Assembly (NCBI GenBank): GCA_002455335.1
Contig: DKKP01000052.1
Location: 311-25,221 of the forward strand
Direction of reading: 5' to 3'
Origin: Anaerolineales bacterium UBA6663
GTDB taxonomy: Bacteria > Chloroflexota > Anaerolineae > Anaerolineales > UBA6663
Length of the DNA: 24,911 nucleotides
Shown: one piece after another, positions 1 through 7,133 of the stretch
How positions within the stretch are numbered: position 1 is the first letter of the stretch
How the letters are laid out: each line of letters begins with the position of its first letter
Program-made: the position numbers and the translations under genes
Notes under the pieces: generated by a model
Told to the model about the DNA's origin: nothing
The model's database searches: none
The model's input: the letters and a program-made list of their open reading frames with translations, nothing else

Positions 1-2
1 TG

Positions 3-542
3 CTCGAGCTGCTGCCGCGCCGACCCGATCTTGTGGTTTCAGGGATCAACTACGGCGACAACGTCGGCTCGGGCGTGACGGCCTCGGGCACGATCGGCGC
101 AGCGCTCGACGCCGCCGCGATCGGACTGCCGGCACTGGCCGTCTCGCTCGAGGTCGACGAGGCCCACTTCTTCTCGAACACCGATCACGTCGATTTCACC
201 CAGGCCGCGGCCTGGACGCGCTTCTTCGCCGAGCGCCTGCTCGGGCGCACCCTGCCCTTCGACGTCGACATCGTCAAGGTCGAGGTGCCAGACAACGCCA
301 CGCCCGCGACGCCGTGGCGCATCACACGCCAGTCGCGCGCGCCGTTCTATCATCCTTACCGCACCAGCACCGATCTGCAGCACCCGGGCCGGATCCGCTG
401 GCGCCAGTACATCGACCCGACCGCCGGCGCCGATTCCGACATCCAGGCCGTCGCCGACAAGGTGGTCTCGGTCACGCCGCTCAGCCTCGACCTGACCTCG
501 CGTTTACCACTGGAACAACTGGGGGAGTGGTTCGGAAAGTAG
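3..542 (+). CDS. surE: 5'-truncated SurE (5'/3'-nucleotidase, survival protein E)
   Basis: SurE is a metal-dependent phosphatase that dephosphorylates nucleoside 5'- and 3'-monophosphates in the cytoplasm. The reading frame is open from base 3 with no start, so the N-terminal part, including the early Asp-Asp metal site, lies outside the window. What remains begins with the family hallmark PDLVVSGINYGDNVG (about residues 8-22 of the fragment), followed by the GSGVTASGTIGAA segment that lines the active site. The C-terminal half (FTQAAAWTRFFAERLL, then a VSVTPLSLDL ending) also fits SurE. The gene ends with TAG and converges on the TSUP permease, with a hairpin between them. About 179 of the usual 250 or so residues are present. 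Family assignment is secure; only the 5' end is missing. Confidence 0.93.
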   Translation, partial: LELLPRRPDLVVSGINYGDNVGSGVTASGTIGAALDAAAIGLPALAVSLEVDEAHFFSNTDHVDFTQAAAWTRFFAERLLGRTLPFDVDIVKVEVPDNATPATPWRITRQSRAPFYHPYRTSTDLQHPGRIRWRQYIDPTAGADSDIQAVADKVVSVTPLSLDLTSRLPLEQLGEWFGK

Positions 543-550
543 ATAGCAAT

Positions 551-587
551 CGGTGGACGGCGGATCGCAACGATCCGCCGTCCACCG
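551..587. terminator. Perfect 17-bp hairpin between convergent genes
   Basis: Arms 551-567 and 571-587 are perfectly complementary (17 bp) with a 3-base loop. The hairpin lies between the stop of surE (540-542) and the stop of the TSUP permease (590-592). There is no T run on either strand. It is probably a bidirectional 3'-end or terminator hairpin, but it is not a classical intrinsic terminator. Confidence 0.6.
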
Positions 588-589
588 AC

Positions 590-1330
590 TTACAACGTCT
601 GCCAGATCAAGATCGCGCTCGAGAGAAACAGCAGCGCGATGATCACACCCTCGAAACGCTGCGGGTCAAGCCGTAGCACCACGCGGCGCGCAGCGAAGAT
701 CCCAAGCGGCACAAGCAGCAGGGCCCAGACAAGATCTCGCATCAGCGCCCAATTCAGGATTCCTGCGAAGAAGAAGAACGGAATCTTAACCAGGTTGAGC
801 ACGGCGAAGAAGATTGCGCTTGTGGCGATGAACTGGCGCGGCTTCAACTTCTGCAACAGCAGGAAGGCGTTGAATGGCGGGCCCCCGTTGTTGAACAGGC
901 CAGAGAACAGCCCGGCCAACCCGCCGACGACAGGGCCATGCCACGGCGCCGGCACATACCGCCAAGATTGCAGCCGGTCGCTGGCGAACTTATACGCCAC
1001 CAGCAGCATGATGAACCCCGCGAGGATCAGACGGAGCGCGTTTGGCGAGACTGCCGTCAACAGCCAGGTGCCGATCACTGAGCCGACCGCCGCGGCCGGC
1101 AACATGCTCCAGAATACGCGCATATCCCACTCGCCCCGATAGGTATACACCGCGAACCAATCGCCGAAGATCAACATCGGCAGCAATACGCCGGTCGCCT
1201 CGGCCGGTAACATGATGATCGCCAGGATCGGCGTCAGCAAGCCGCCCAGCCCGCCAAAGCCGCCCTTGGTGAAGCCGACAAGAAAGGCCACACCGGCCAC
1301 GATCGCAAGCGCAAACGGATCAGCGTTCAT
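590..1330 (-). CDS. TSUP (TauE/SafE) family membrane permease
   Basis: This is a 246-residue, very hydrophobic protein with about seven or eight predicted membrane segments. The N-terminal repeat VGFTKGGFGGLGGLLTPIL and the second-half motif AGLFSGLFNNGGPPFNAFLL are the two internal repeats typical of the sulfite exporter TauE/SafE family. Members move sulfite, sulfoacetate or other small organic anions across the inner membrane; the substrate here cannot be read from sequence. I chose ATG at 1330 because CAGGTG lies a few bases upstream. A TTG one codon earlier is possible but less likely. It starts only 16 bases after the stop of the MFS gene on the same strand, so the two are probably co-transcribed. 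Confidence 0.85.
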   Translation of the reverse strand: MNADPFALAIVAGVAFLVGFTKGGFGGLGGLLTPILAIIMLPAEATGVLLPMLIFGDWFAVYTYRGEWDMRVFWSMLPAAAVGSVIGTWLLTAVSPNALRLILAGFIMLLVAYKFASDRLQSWRYVPAPWHGPVVGGLAGLFSGLFNNGGPPFNAFLLLQKLKPRQFIATSAIFFAVLNLVKIPFFFFAGILNWALMRDLVWALLLVPLGIFAARRVVLRLDPQRFEGVIIALLFLSSAILIWQTL

Positions 1331-1346
1331 CAATCACCTGTCTGAG

Positions 1347-2495
1347 TCAATGGAGCGTGGCCGTGACGGCCAACGCCAGGATCGTCAGGATCACAAGTAT
1401 GGGTGTCAGCGCACCGGTTCCCGCTGCAGCCACAGCCACACCGATGAGATACGGCACGGTCATGCTGGCCGCGCCGGCGGCGCCCAACGCCACGGCGTTG
1501 AGCTCGGGTCGCCAGATGGGATGGCGCCGCACACCCCAGACCAACACTGTCGGAAAGACCAGGCTCTGCCCTAAACCCGCCAACGCAAAACCGGCCAGGC
1601 GTGTCGTCGGCCAGGCCGTCAACGCAATACCGATCGCGGCCAGCGCCAGCGCGAGCCTGACCATGCGCATGAGCCCAAGGCGATCGACTACAGGACCCGC
1701 GAACCAGCGCCCGAGCGTAAAGAGCAGGAAGTACCCGGCCGTTGCCAGAGCCCCGGCGACGACGCCCTCGCCCAGCCCGGCGAAGAACGTCGTGGCCCAC
1801 GATGACGTCGAGATCTCGAGCCCGACGTAGACGAACAACGTCACGGCGAACGGGGCCATCACGCCCCAGGCCTTACGCATGGCAGACGCAGGGCCGCCAT
1901 GGCCAGTCGCGACCTCACGTGGGGCCGCGACCCAGGGCCAGCGGAGGACGAGCCCGATCGACGCCAGCACACCGACTAAGGCCAGGCCCGCGATCCAACG
2001 CCAGGGCCAACCGCCCACGATCAGGGCCGCCGTGCCCAAAGCCGCGATCATGCCGCCCACGCCCCACATGCTGTGCAAACGGTTGAGGACCTCGCCCGGC
2101 CGCTCGCCCGCCAGGTACTCGACCGCACGATTGAGCTGGACCTCGACCAGGGCATTGCCCAGCGACTGGCAGAACACGGCCAGAAACAGCCACGCCAACG
2201 GCGCAGCCATCACGCCCAGGAGCCCAAGGCCCATCAACACCAGACCGGCCACGATCGTGGCGCGCAACCCGAGCGTGTCGGCGACGCGGTTCGAGAGCAA
2301 CGTGCCCGCCAGAAAACCGGCGCCCGAGAGCGTAAATGCCACGCCGAGCGCCTCAGGGGTCGTGGCATTCTCGATCGCCAGCAGCGGAAGCACCGGGCCG
2401 ACGATATTGAGCGTCAGGCTCTGGATCAGCAGCGAGAGATAAGCGCCGGGAAGGATCTGGCCAAGCCTGGCTCCGCCATGCGGCGTCGCGACCAT
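1347..2495 (-). CDS. MFS transporter
   Basis: This 382-residue polytopic protein has about 12 hydrophobic segments in two halves, with a basic central loop after WPWVAAPREV. The loop-2/3 region SNRVADTLGLRATIV and the matching second-half loop AGPVVDRLGLMRMV are the paired A-type motifs of the major facilitator superfamily. The frame stays open upstream to 2555, but the start at 2495 is preferred: AGGAGA sits seven bases before this ATG, and the upstream part of the frame runs through a strong terminator hairpin. The substrate is unknown. The Gfo/Idh dehydrogenase and the isomerase upstream on the same strand suggest a sugar or polyol, but a terminator separates them, so the link is only contextual. 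Confidence 0.85.
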   Translation of the reverse strand: MVATPHGGARLGQILPGAYLSLLIQSLTLNIVGPVLPLLAIENATTPEALGVAFTLSGAGFLAGTLLSNRVADTLGLRATIVAGLVLMGLGLLGVMAAPLAWLFLAVFCQSLGNALVEVQLNRAVEYLAGERPGEVLNRLHSMWGVGGMIAALGTAALIVGGWPWRWIAGLALVGVLASIGLVLRWPWVAAPREVATGHGGPASAMRKAWGVMAPFAVTLFVYVGLEISTSSWATTFFAGLGEGVVAGALATAGYFLLFTLGRWFAGPVVDRLGLMRMVRLALALAAIGIALTAWPTTRLAGFALAGLGQSLVFPTVLVWGVRRHPIWRPELNAVALGAAGAASMTVPYLIGVAVAAAGTGALTPILVILTILALAVTATLH

Positions 2496-2512
2496 GCATA
2501 TCTCCTGACAAC

Positions 2513-2556
2513 AAAACGTGTCCGTGGGACGGCTTAGCGCGCCGCCCACGGACACG
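2513..2556 (-). terminator. Intrinsic terminator after the Gfo/Idh gene
   Basis: Arms 2517-2528 and 2545-2556 pair perfectly (12 bp) and extend by four more pairs (2530-2533 with 2541-2544) past one bulged A, with a 7-base loop. On the minus strand the stem is followed by TTTTGTTGT. It lies just after the dehydrogenase stop (2580-2582) and just before the MFS ribosome binding site. It should separate, or reduce, expression of the MFS and TSUP genes relative to the upstream pair. Confidence 0.85.
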
Positions 2557-2579
2557 TCAACGGATTTCGCGCCGCTGGC

Positions 2580-3773
2580 TCAGTACTTGACCGCCAGTCG
2601 CCTGCCGGTGCGGGCCGAAGCCAGGATCGCGTCGCAGATCACGGCATTCTTATAGCCGTCCTCGAAATCGGCGCCGTAGGGGGCCACCTTCTTCCCCGCC
2701 ACGATCGCCTCAAGGAGATGATGGATCTCGTGGATGAACGTGTGCTCCCACCCGATGATATGACCTTGCGGCCACCAGTGCTTCCAGAACGGGTGATAGC
2801 TCTCGCTGACGTTGACGACATGAAAGCCACGCGTGTCGCGCGGCTCCTCACCGACCCAAAAGACCTCGAGTTCATTCATCCGCTCGAGGTTGAAACGGAT
2901 CGAGCCGTGTTCGGCGTTGATCTCGAGCACGTTGTAGTTCTTGCGCCCGGCGGCAAAGCGCGTGGCCTCGATCGTGCCAAGCGCGCCGTTCTCGAACTCC
3001 ACGACCGCGCCGAACGCATCGTCGACGTCGACCCGCTCGACCTGCCCGGTGCGCAACACAGGGCGCTCCTTGATGAACGTCTGCGTGGCGCCGCACACGC
3101 GCCGGGGCTCACCGACCAGATAGCGTGCCAGGTCGATGATGTGTGCCCCGATATCGCCGAGCGCGCCGCTGCCGCTTTGCTTCTTCCGCAAACGCCAGTT
3201 CATCGGGATGTTGTAGTGCGGCATGACCCATTCCTGCCGATACGCGGCGCGGAAGTGGTAGATCTGTCCGAGCTTATTCGAATCGATCAAATCGCGGATC
3301 AGGCGTACCGCAGGCACGAAGCGATAGTTGAACGCCACGGCGTGCACCACGCCGGCCTTGACGACCGCATCGAGCATCCGGGCCGCCTCGCGAGCATTGC
3401 GCGCCAACGGCTTCTCGCACAGGATGTGCTTACCCGCCCTGGCCGCTGCGATGCAGGGAGCGGCATGCAGGTGGTTCGGCCCGCCGTTATCGAACAACTG
3501 GACCCGGTCATCCTTTACAAGCTTGCGCCAATCTGTGGTATAGGCCTCATAGCCGAAACGCTCAGCCGCCGAGCGCACCCCGTTTTCGTTCCGCCCCGCC
3601 ACCATGACCAGCCTGGGGATCGCCGCCGGCGGGTAGATCATGTACGGGATCTTCTTGAAGGCGTTGGAATGCGCCGTGCCCATGAAGGCATAGCCCAACA
3701 TGCCGACGCCAACCTCGGGGATCGCACTGCCCTTCGTCGCGCTCACCGTCGTGCTGATGCCGGTTTCTGTCAT
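2580..3773 (-). CDS. Gfo/Idh/MocA family NAD(P)-dependent oxidoreductase
   Basis: This is a 397-residue cytoplasmic dehydrogenase. The N-terminal Rossmann fold has a VGMLGYAFMG nucleotide-binding turn (residues 23-32). The family hallmark CEKPLA (residues 119-124) supplies the Lys next to the nicotinamide. The C-terminal substrate domain holds GDIGAHIIDLARYL (206-219), with His211 as the likely catalytic His. The family oxidises or reduces sugars, inositols and related polyols. ATG 3773 has AGGAG at good spacing. It lies downstream of a TIM-barrel sugar isomerase on the same strand, a very common pairing in inositol, keto-sugar and sugar-acid breakdown. The exact substrate is not predictable. 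The first 20 residues are a low-complexity Thr/Ser-rich extension before the Rossmann fold. Confidence 0.93.
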   Translation of the reverse strand: MTETGISTTVSATKGSAIPEVGVGMLGYAFMGTAHSNAFKKIPYMIYPPAAIPRLVMVAGRNENGVRSAAERFGYEAYTTDWRKLVKDDRVQLFDNGGPNHLHAAPCIAAARAGKHILCEKPLARNAREAARMLDAVVKAGVVHAVAFNYRFVPAVRLIRDLIDSNKLGQIYHFRAAYRQEWVMPHYNIPMNWRLRKKQSGSGALGDIGAHIIDLARYLVGEPRRVCGATQTFIKERPVLRTGQVERVDVDDAFGAVVEFENGALGTIEATRFAAGRKNYNVLEINAEHGSIRFNLERMNELEVFWVGEEPRDTRGFHVVNVSESYHPFWKHWWPQGHIIGWEHTFIHEIHHLLEAIVAGKKVAPYGADFEDGYKNAVICDAILASARTGRRLAVKY

Positions 3774-3843
3774 GGCGCTCTCCTGGGGTAACCCAAAACG
3801 CCAAGCAATGGGCGCTGCCTAAAGCGCGAGATACAGCGAGGGA

Positions 3844-3888
3844 TGCGTAGCGCGTGGAGCGACTGACGATCGCTCCACGCGCTACGCA
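3844..3888. terminator. Perfect 19-bp hairpin between isomerase and dehydrogenase
   Basis: Arms 3844-3862 and 3870-3888 are perfectly complementary (19 bp) around a 7-base loop. It lies between two same-strand genes, 14 bases past the isomerase stop. No T run follows on either strand. It may stabilise the 3' end of the isomerase message or partly terminate it. Confidence 0.55.
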
Positions 3889-3901
3889 CCACGGCCCTAT
3901 G

Positions 3902-4903
3902 TCATTTGCGCTCGAAGGCCGCGTCGAAGGCGATCGCCGACGGCGGGAAGTCGAGCTTGCGCACGAAGGCGGCCGCTTCGGTCGCCCCATGCTCGCGATC
4001 CATCTTTCCATCCTCCCACTCGACAGAGAGCGGGCCCTGATAGCCGATGTCGTTGAGCGCGCGGATGATCTCCTCGAAGTCGACCGAGCCGCGGCCCAAC
4101 GTGCGGAAGTCCCACGAGCGACGCGGGTCGCCGAAGTCGAGATGCCCGCCAAAGACGCCGCCCTCGCGCCGGGTCGGCGAGATGTAGGCGTCCTTCATGT
4201 GGGCATGATAGATGCGATCCGCGAATTTGCGGATGAAGCCGACGTAGTCGACGTTCTGATAGACGAAGTGGCTCGGGTCGTAGTTGAACCCGAAGGCCGG
4301 TCGGCGCCCGAGCGCATTCAGCGCAGCTTCGGCCGAAGCGACATCGAAGGCGATCTCGGTCGGGTGCACCTCGAGCGCGAACTTGACGCCGACCTCGTCG
4401 AAGACGTCGAGGATCGGGTTCCACATCTCGGCGAAGAACTTGTACCCGTTGGCGACCAGATCCGGCGGGTTCGGCGGGAACGAATACAGATACGGCCAGA
4501 TCGACGAGCCTGTAAAGCCGGGCACGACCTTGACGCCGAACTTCTGTGCGGCGCGAGCCGTGTCCATGATCTCCTGCTGGGCGCGGCGGCGCACGCCATC
4601 TTCCTTGCCATCGCCCCAGATCCGGGCGGGCACGATCGACTTGTGGCGGCCGTCGATGTTGTCGCACACCGCCTGGCCGACCAGGTGATTCGAGATCGCC
4701 CACGACTTCAGGCCGTGCTTGGCCAGGATGTCGTGGCGCGAACGGATGTAGGCGTCGTCGCTCAAGGCCTTGTCGACCTCGAAGTGGTCGCCCCAGCAGG
4801 CGATCTCGAGGCCGTCATAGCCGAACGACTTGGCCTTGGCGCAGAGGACTTCAAACGGCAGATCGGCCCATTGGCCGGTGAAAAGAGTGACAGGGCGCGC
4901 CAT
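3902..4903 (-). CDS. Sugar phosphate isomerase/epimerase (AP-endonuclease-2-like TIM barrel)
   Basis: This 333-residue cytoplasmic protein belongs to the xylose-isomerase-like TIM barrel superfamily. The expected metal-binding set is visible: Glu178 in FALEVHP, Asp209 and His212 in NYDPSHF, His233/His235 in YHAHMKD and Glu295 in SVEWED. Such enzymes isomerise or epimerise free or phosphorylated sugars or inosose-type ketoses, usually with Mn2+ or a similar ion. The frame is open upstream to 5059, but ATG 4903 has AAGGAG nine or so bases before it, and the sequence before it is not conserved-looking. A promoter with an extended -10 (4990-4998) lies about 90 bases upstream. The Gfo/Idh gene follows, so the pair probably carries out consecutive steps of one sugar or polyol pathway. 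Confidence 0.9.
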   Translation of the reverse strand: MARPVTLFTGQWADLPFEVLCAKAKSFGYDGLEIACWGDHFEVDKALSDDAYIRSRHDILAKHGLKSWAISNHLVGQAVCDNIDGRHKSIVPARIWGDGKEDGVRRRAQQEIMDTARAAQKFGVKVVPGFTGSSIWPYLYSFPPNPPDLVANGYKFFAEMWNPILDVFDEVGVKFALEVHPTEIAFDVASAEAALNALGRRPAFGFNYDPSHFVYQNVDYVGFIRKFADRIYHAHMKDAYISPTRREGGVFGGHLDFGDPRRSWDFRTLGRGSVDFEEIIRALNDIGYQGPLSVEWEDGKMDREHGATEAAAFVRKLDFPPSAIAFDAAFERK

Positions 4904-4989
4904 TGCGGCAGTCTCCTTATCTTGCGCGCCGGCCACGTGCGCCGCGACCGACGCTTGACTAATGAAGGTGCAAGTCTTGCTCAGGACCA

Positions 4990-4998
4990 AGTATAACA
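4990..4998 (-). promoter_or_regulatory. Extended -10 promoter for the isomerase gene
   Basis: On the minus strand the site reads TGTTATACT, a TGn-extended -10 with five of six matches to TATAAT. No clear -35 is seen at 16-18 bases upstream. It would give a leader of about 80 bases before ATG 4903. It lies between the isomerase and the tRNA-Val terminator. Confidence 0.5.
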
Positions 4999-5037
4999 AC
5001 GGCCGGTCGCACGCGGCCAGGCATTTGCCGGTCTGGA

Positions 5038-5072
5038 GAAACGCAAACAGGCCACGCAATGCGTGGCCTGTT
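5038..5072 (-). terminator. Intrinsic terminator of tRNA-Val(CAC)
   Basis: Arms 5046-5056 and 5062-5072 form at least 11 bp (AACAGGCCACG paired with its complement) with a small loop. On the minus strand the stem runs straight into TTTGCGTTTCT. It begins five bases after the encoded CCA end of the tRNA. Confidence 0.8.
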
Positions 5073-5077
5073 GTTTA

Positions 5078-5154
5078 TGGTGGGCAATACAGGGCTCGAA
5101 CCTGTGACCTCACGGATGTGAACCGTGCGCTCTGACCAACTGAGCTAATTGCCC
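5078..5154 (-). tRNA. tRNA-Val (anticodon CAC)
   Basis: On the minus strand the 77 bases fold into a full cloverleaf. The acceptor GGGCAAT pairs with ATTGCCC. The D arm is GCTC/GAGC. The anticodon stem CACGG/CCGTG encloses loop TTCACAT, with CAC at positions 34-36, reading GUG valine codons. The T arm ACAGG/CCTGT carries TTCGAGC. Discriminator A is followed by an encoded CCA (5078-5080). It has its own promoter (5167-5195) and terminator (5038-5072). Confidence 0.97.
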
Positions 5155-5166
5155 GAGCGAATAACG

Positions 5167-5195
5167 ATTATAACAGGCTTGACGATCCCGTTCAA
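5167..5195 (-). promoter_or_regulatory. Promoter of tRNA-Val(CAC), overlapping the end of the peptidase gene
   Basis: On the minus strand, -35 TTGAAC (5190-5195) and -10 TATAAT (5167-5172) are separated by exactly 17 bases, and a TG lies one base before the -10 (extended -10). The -10 ends 12 bases before the mature tRNA 5' end. The -35 covers the TGA stop of the metallopeptidase gene (5192-5194). Confidence 0.85.
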
Positions 5196-6775
5196 GGTCC
5201 GTAGACCCATTCATCGAACAACCCATCGAGCTCACAGGCGCAGGCGGCCTCGGCCCTGGCTTGCACATCCTGCCCGGTGACGAAGCCAAAGCGATGCTCG
5301 GTGTAGGTCGCCTGCAAAAACGAGAAGAAGGCGTCGTCGCCCATGACCTCGCGCAGTTGATCGAGGAAGACAGCGCCCTTGGCATACACCGCAGCGTAGT
5401 AGTCGCTCTCGGCCGGATAGCCGTCGACCGGCAGCCCGATCGGCAGGGCGGCGTCGGAGAGCACAGCCTCGTAATACCTGCGGAAGTCGGCCACGTATTC
5501 AACGCGGGCCTCGGGCCCATCCTTGGCCTCGAAGTAGAGCACTTCGCTGTAGGAGGCGAAGGCCTCGTCAAGCCAGGGCTCGCGGAGTTGATCGTCGCCG
5601 ACGACGCTGTAGAACCACTGATGCCCCACCTCATGCACAGTCGCGACCTCGAAGAAGCGATCGGGGCCGACCACGCCGATGAAGATCTCGCCCGGGTACT
5701 CGATGCCGCCAAAAGCGCCTGGGGCATCGATCACGTCGAGTTCGGTGAATGGGTAAGGGCCTACGCGCTGGTTGAGTGTACGCAATTGGTCTCCAGCAAA
5801 GGCAAGCATGTCGTCGGCATATTCGGCGTGGCGCTCGAGCAGATAGGCGTTCACGATCACGCCGTCGACCGTGGTCGACGTTCGGGTGAGCGGACCGACG
5901 ACAAGCGCCAGATCCCGCATTGGCGCTGCGACAAGCGTCTGGCGCCGTTGATCGCCCTCAACCTGCTCATCGACGACCACGCCGCTACCGACAATCGCCA
6001 GATCGGCTGGGGCACGCACGACATACACGAACGTGGCCGTGTCGCTGTTTGTGGTATCGCCACCGGGTGGCGCCAGTTGCGTGTCCCAGTCGCCATCGAT
6101 CCGTCGCGGGATGAGCGGATAAAACGTCGGAGCGAGAAGCACGTCGTTGGTCAGGCCGAAACGGGCAGCACCCGAGTCGTCGATGCCGGGGCGGGCCTCG
6201 ACTGAAAACGCCGTGCTCACGTCGACGCTGTCACCAGGGGGCAACGGGGCATCCAGCGCGAAACGCTGGGCGATCTCGCCTTCACCGCCCGCGACAAGCT
6301 CGAGCTCCCGACCCGCGCTGGACACCGAATCGAGCGTCATGGCGCTGAGATACTGGTCGCGGTTATTGGGCCAGAGCATGAGCACAAGGTCAGAGATCGG
6401 CGCCGTTTCGTGGTTGGTGTAGACGAACCGCGAGACTCCGGTGAGCGTCGCCGTGCCGTCGGCGTTGAAGGTGACTGTCACGTCGATCGCATACTGGGTG
6501 TTCACTTCAGGTAGATCCACGCCCGGCAACAGGCCGACGTCCAGATCGACCGGCGCCTCCTGGACGGGACCGAGCGTCGCCAACGGAGTCGCATCGGCCA
6601 CCGCGGTCGGCGACGCCCCTGGCGCCGTCGGGCTGGGTCGGGCCGTCACCATCGAAGCGGGGGTTGGTGGCAGCGGCGCCGTTGGCCTCGCCGTCGAGGG
6701 CCCACCGACCAGGGTCGCGCAGGCCAGGTTGCTCAAGACCATGGCCGCAAGGCCCAACAAGTGCAGTCGTCGCAT
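5192..6775 (-). CDS. M1-family zinc metallopeptidase, secreted or lipid-anchored
   Basis: This 527-residue protein is a gluzincin peptidase of the M1 (aminopeptidase N-like) type. HEVGH at residues 381-385 and Glu404 in WLDEAFASY, 18 residues later, form the HExxH-x18-E zinc site. GGIEYPG upstream stands in for the usual GxMEN exopeptidase motif and keeps its Glu. After the zinc site comes a helical part with YYAAVYAKGAVFLDQL, which carries the expected Tyr. The long C-terminal domain of classical M1 enzymes is absent. ATG 6775 has GGGAGG upstream and begins a signal peptide ending SNLAC (Cys19). This is an imperfect lipobox because of Asn at -3, so lipoprotein status is probable, not certain. 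A Pro/Thr/Ala-rich linker (about residues 25-75) follows, as expected for a protein tethered outside the membrane. Confidence 0.9.
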   Translation of the reverse strand: MRRLHLLGLAAMVLSNLACATLVGGPSTARPTAPLPPTPASMVTARPSPTAPGASPTAVADATPLATLGPVQEAPVDLDVGLLPGVDLPEVNTQYAIDVTVTFNADGTATLTGVSRFVYTNHETAPISDLVLMLWPNNRDQYLSAMTLDSVSSAGRELELVAGGEGEIAQRFALDAPLPPGDSVDVSTAFSVEARPGIDDSGAARFGLTNDVLLAPTFYPLIPRRIDGDWDTQLAPPGGDTTNSDTATFVYVVRAPADLAIVGSGVVVDEQVEGDQRRQTLVAAPMRDLALVVGPLTRTSTTVDGVIVNAYLLERHAEYADDMLAFAGDQLRTLNQRVGPYPFTELDVIDAPGAFGGIEYPGEIFIGVVGPDRFFEVATVHEVGHQWFYSVVGDDQLREPWLDEAFASYSEVLYFEAKDGPEARVEYVADFRRYYEAVLSDAALPIGLPVDGYPAESDYYAAVYAKGAVFLDQLREVMGDDAFFSFLQATYTEHRFGFVTGQDVQARAEAACACELDGLFDEWVYGP

Positions 6776-6819
6776 GGGGGAGCCCTCCCGATGATGCGTG
6801 GTGGCCGACACGTCGGCTC

Positions 6820-6859
6820 AATACGAAAGGCGAGGGCCTTTGTATTCCCCTCGCCTTTC
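6820..6859 (-). terminator. Terminator of tRNA-Val(TAC)
   Basis: Arms 6825-6836 and 6848-6859 pair over 12 bp (GAAAGGCGAGGG) around an 11-base loop. On the minus strand the stem ends in CCTTTC followed by GTATTG. It begins five bases after the tRNA. The T run is weak, so some read-through into the peptidase gene is possible. Confidence 0.65.
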
Positions 6860-6864
6860 TGGTG

Positions 6865-6937
6865 TGCCCCCTATAGGACTTGAACCTATAACCCCACGGA
6901 TGTAAGCCGTGTGCTCTGCCAATTGAGCTAAGGGGAC
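6865..6937 (-). tRNA. tRNA-Val (anticodon TAC)
   Basis: On the minus strand the 73 bases form a cloverleaf. The acceptor GTCCCCT pairs with AGGGGGC, with one wobble pair. The D arm is GCTC/GAGC. The anticodon stem CACGG/CCGTG encloses loop CTTACAT, with TAC at positions 34-36, reading GUA and related valine codons. The T arm ATAGG/CCTAT carries TTCAAGT. Discriminator A is followed by CAC, so CCA is not encoded here, unlike the other tRNA-Val in this window. The anticodon stem is identical in the two tRNAs. Confidence 0.97.
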
Positions 6938-6946
6938 GACATCTCA

Positions 6947-6952
6947 ATTATA
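6947..6952 (-). promoter_or_regulatory. -10 element of tRNA-Val(TAC)
   Basis: A perfect TATAAT lies on the minus strand, ending nine bases before the mature tRNA 5' end. The expected -35 position (about 6970-6975) reads CGGCGT, so no -35 is recognisable; it sits at the edge of the 50-bp tandem repeat. Confidence 0.6.
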
Positions 6953-6975
6953 ACGATTCTTGCGCCGGCACGCCG

Positions 6976-7084
6976 GGCGTCGGGCCATGCGCCCGCCGGG
7001 CCAACGGGGTGTCGACCGCGCACACGGCGTCGGGCCATGCGCCCGCCGGCCAACGGGGTGTCGACCGCGCACACGGCGTCGGGC
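6976..7084. repeat. 50-bp tandem repeat, 2.2 copies
   Basis: Copy 1 (6976-7025, 50 bases) and copy 2 (7026-7074, 49 bases) are identical except for one G missing in copy 2. A third partial copy of 10 bases (7075-7084) follows. Each copy begins GGCGTCGGGCCATGCGCCC and is GC-rich, with a short GGGC/GCCC self-complementary core. This fills most of the 310-base gap between tRNA-Val(TAC) and the giant surface protein; the rest of the gap holds the promoter of the latter. No coding potential is evident. Confidence 0.9.
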
Positions 7085-7133
7085 GAGGTTACAAACCCGT
7101 TTCAATTTCGGTTGACCTCAGTGAGATCACCTA

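Noticed and set aside
2496..2555. Upstream extension of the MFS protein by 20 residues
   Set aside because: It would run through a strong terminator hairpin, and the internal ATG at 2495 has a good ribosome binding site.
2718..3791. 357-codon plus-strand frame opposite the Gfo/Idh gene
   Set aside because: The minus strand carries clear Gfo/Idh motifs and a good ribosome binding site; the plus frame is a shadow.
3854..4996. 380-codon plus-strand frame opposite the isomerase
   Set aside because: The isomerase metal ligands and start signals are on the minus strand; the plus frame has no domain.
4904..5059. Upstream extension of the isomerase by 52 residues
   Set aside because: It would include the promoter region and part of the tRNA terminator; ATG 4903 has AAGGAG and begins the fold.
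6865..7100. tRNA-Val(TAC) as the attachment site of an integrated element carrying the giant gene
   Set aside because: No integrase is present, and I saw no second copy of the tRNA 3' end in the window.
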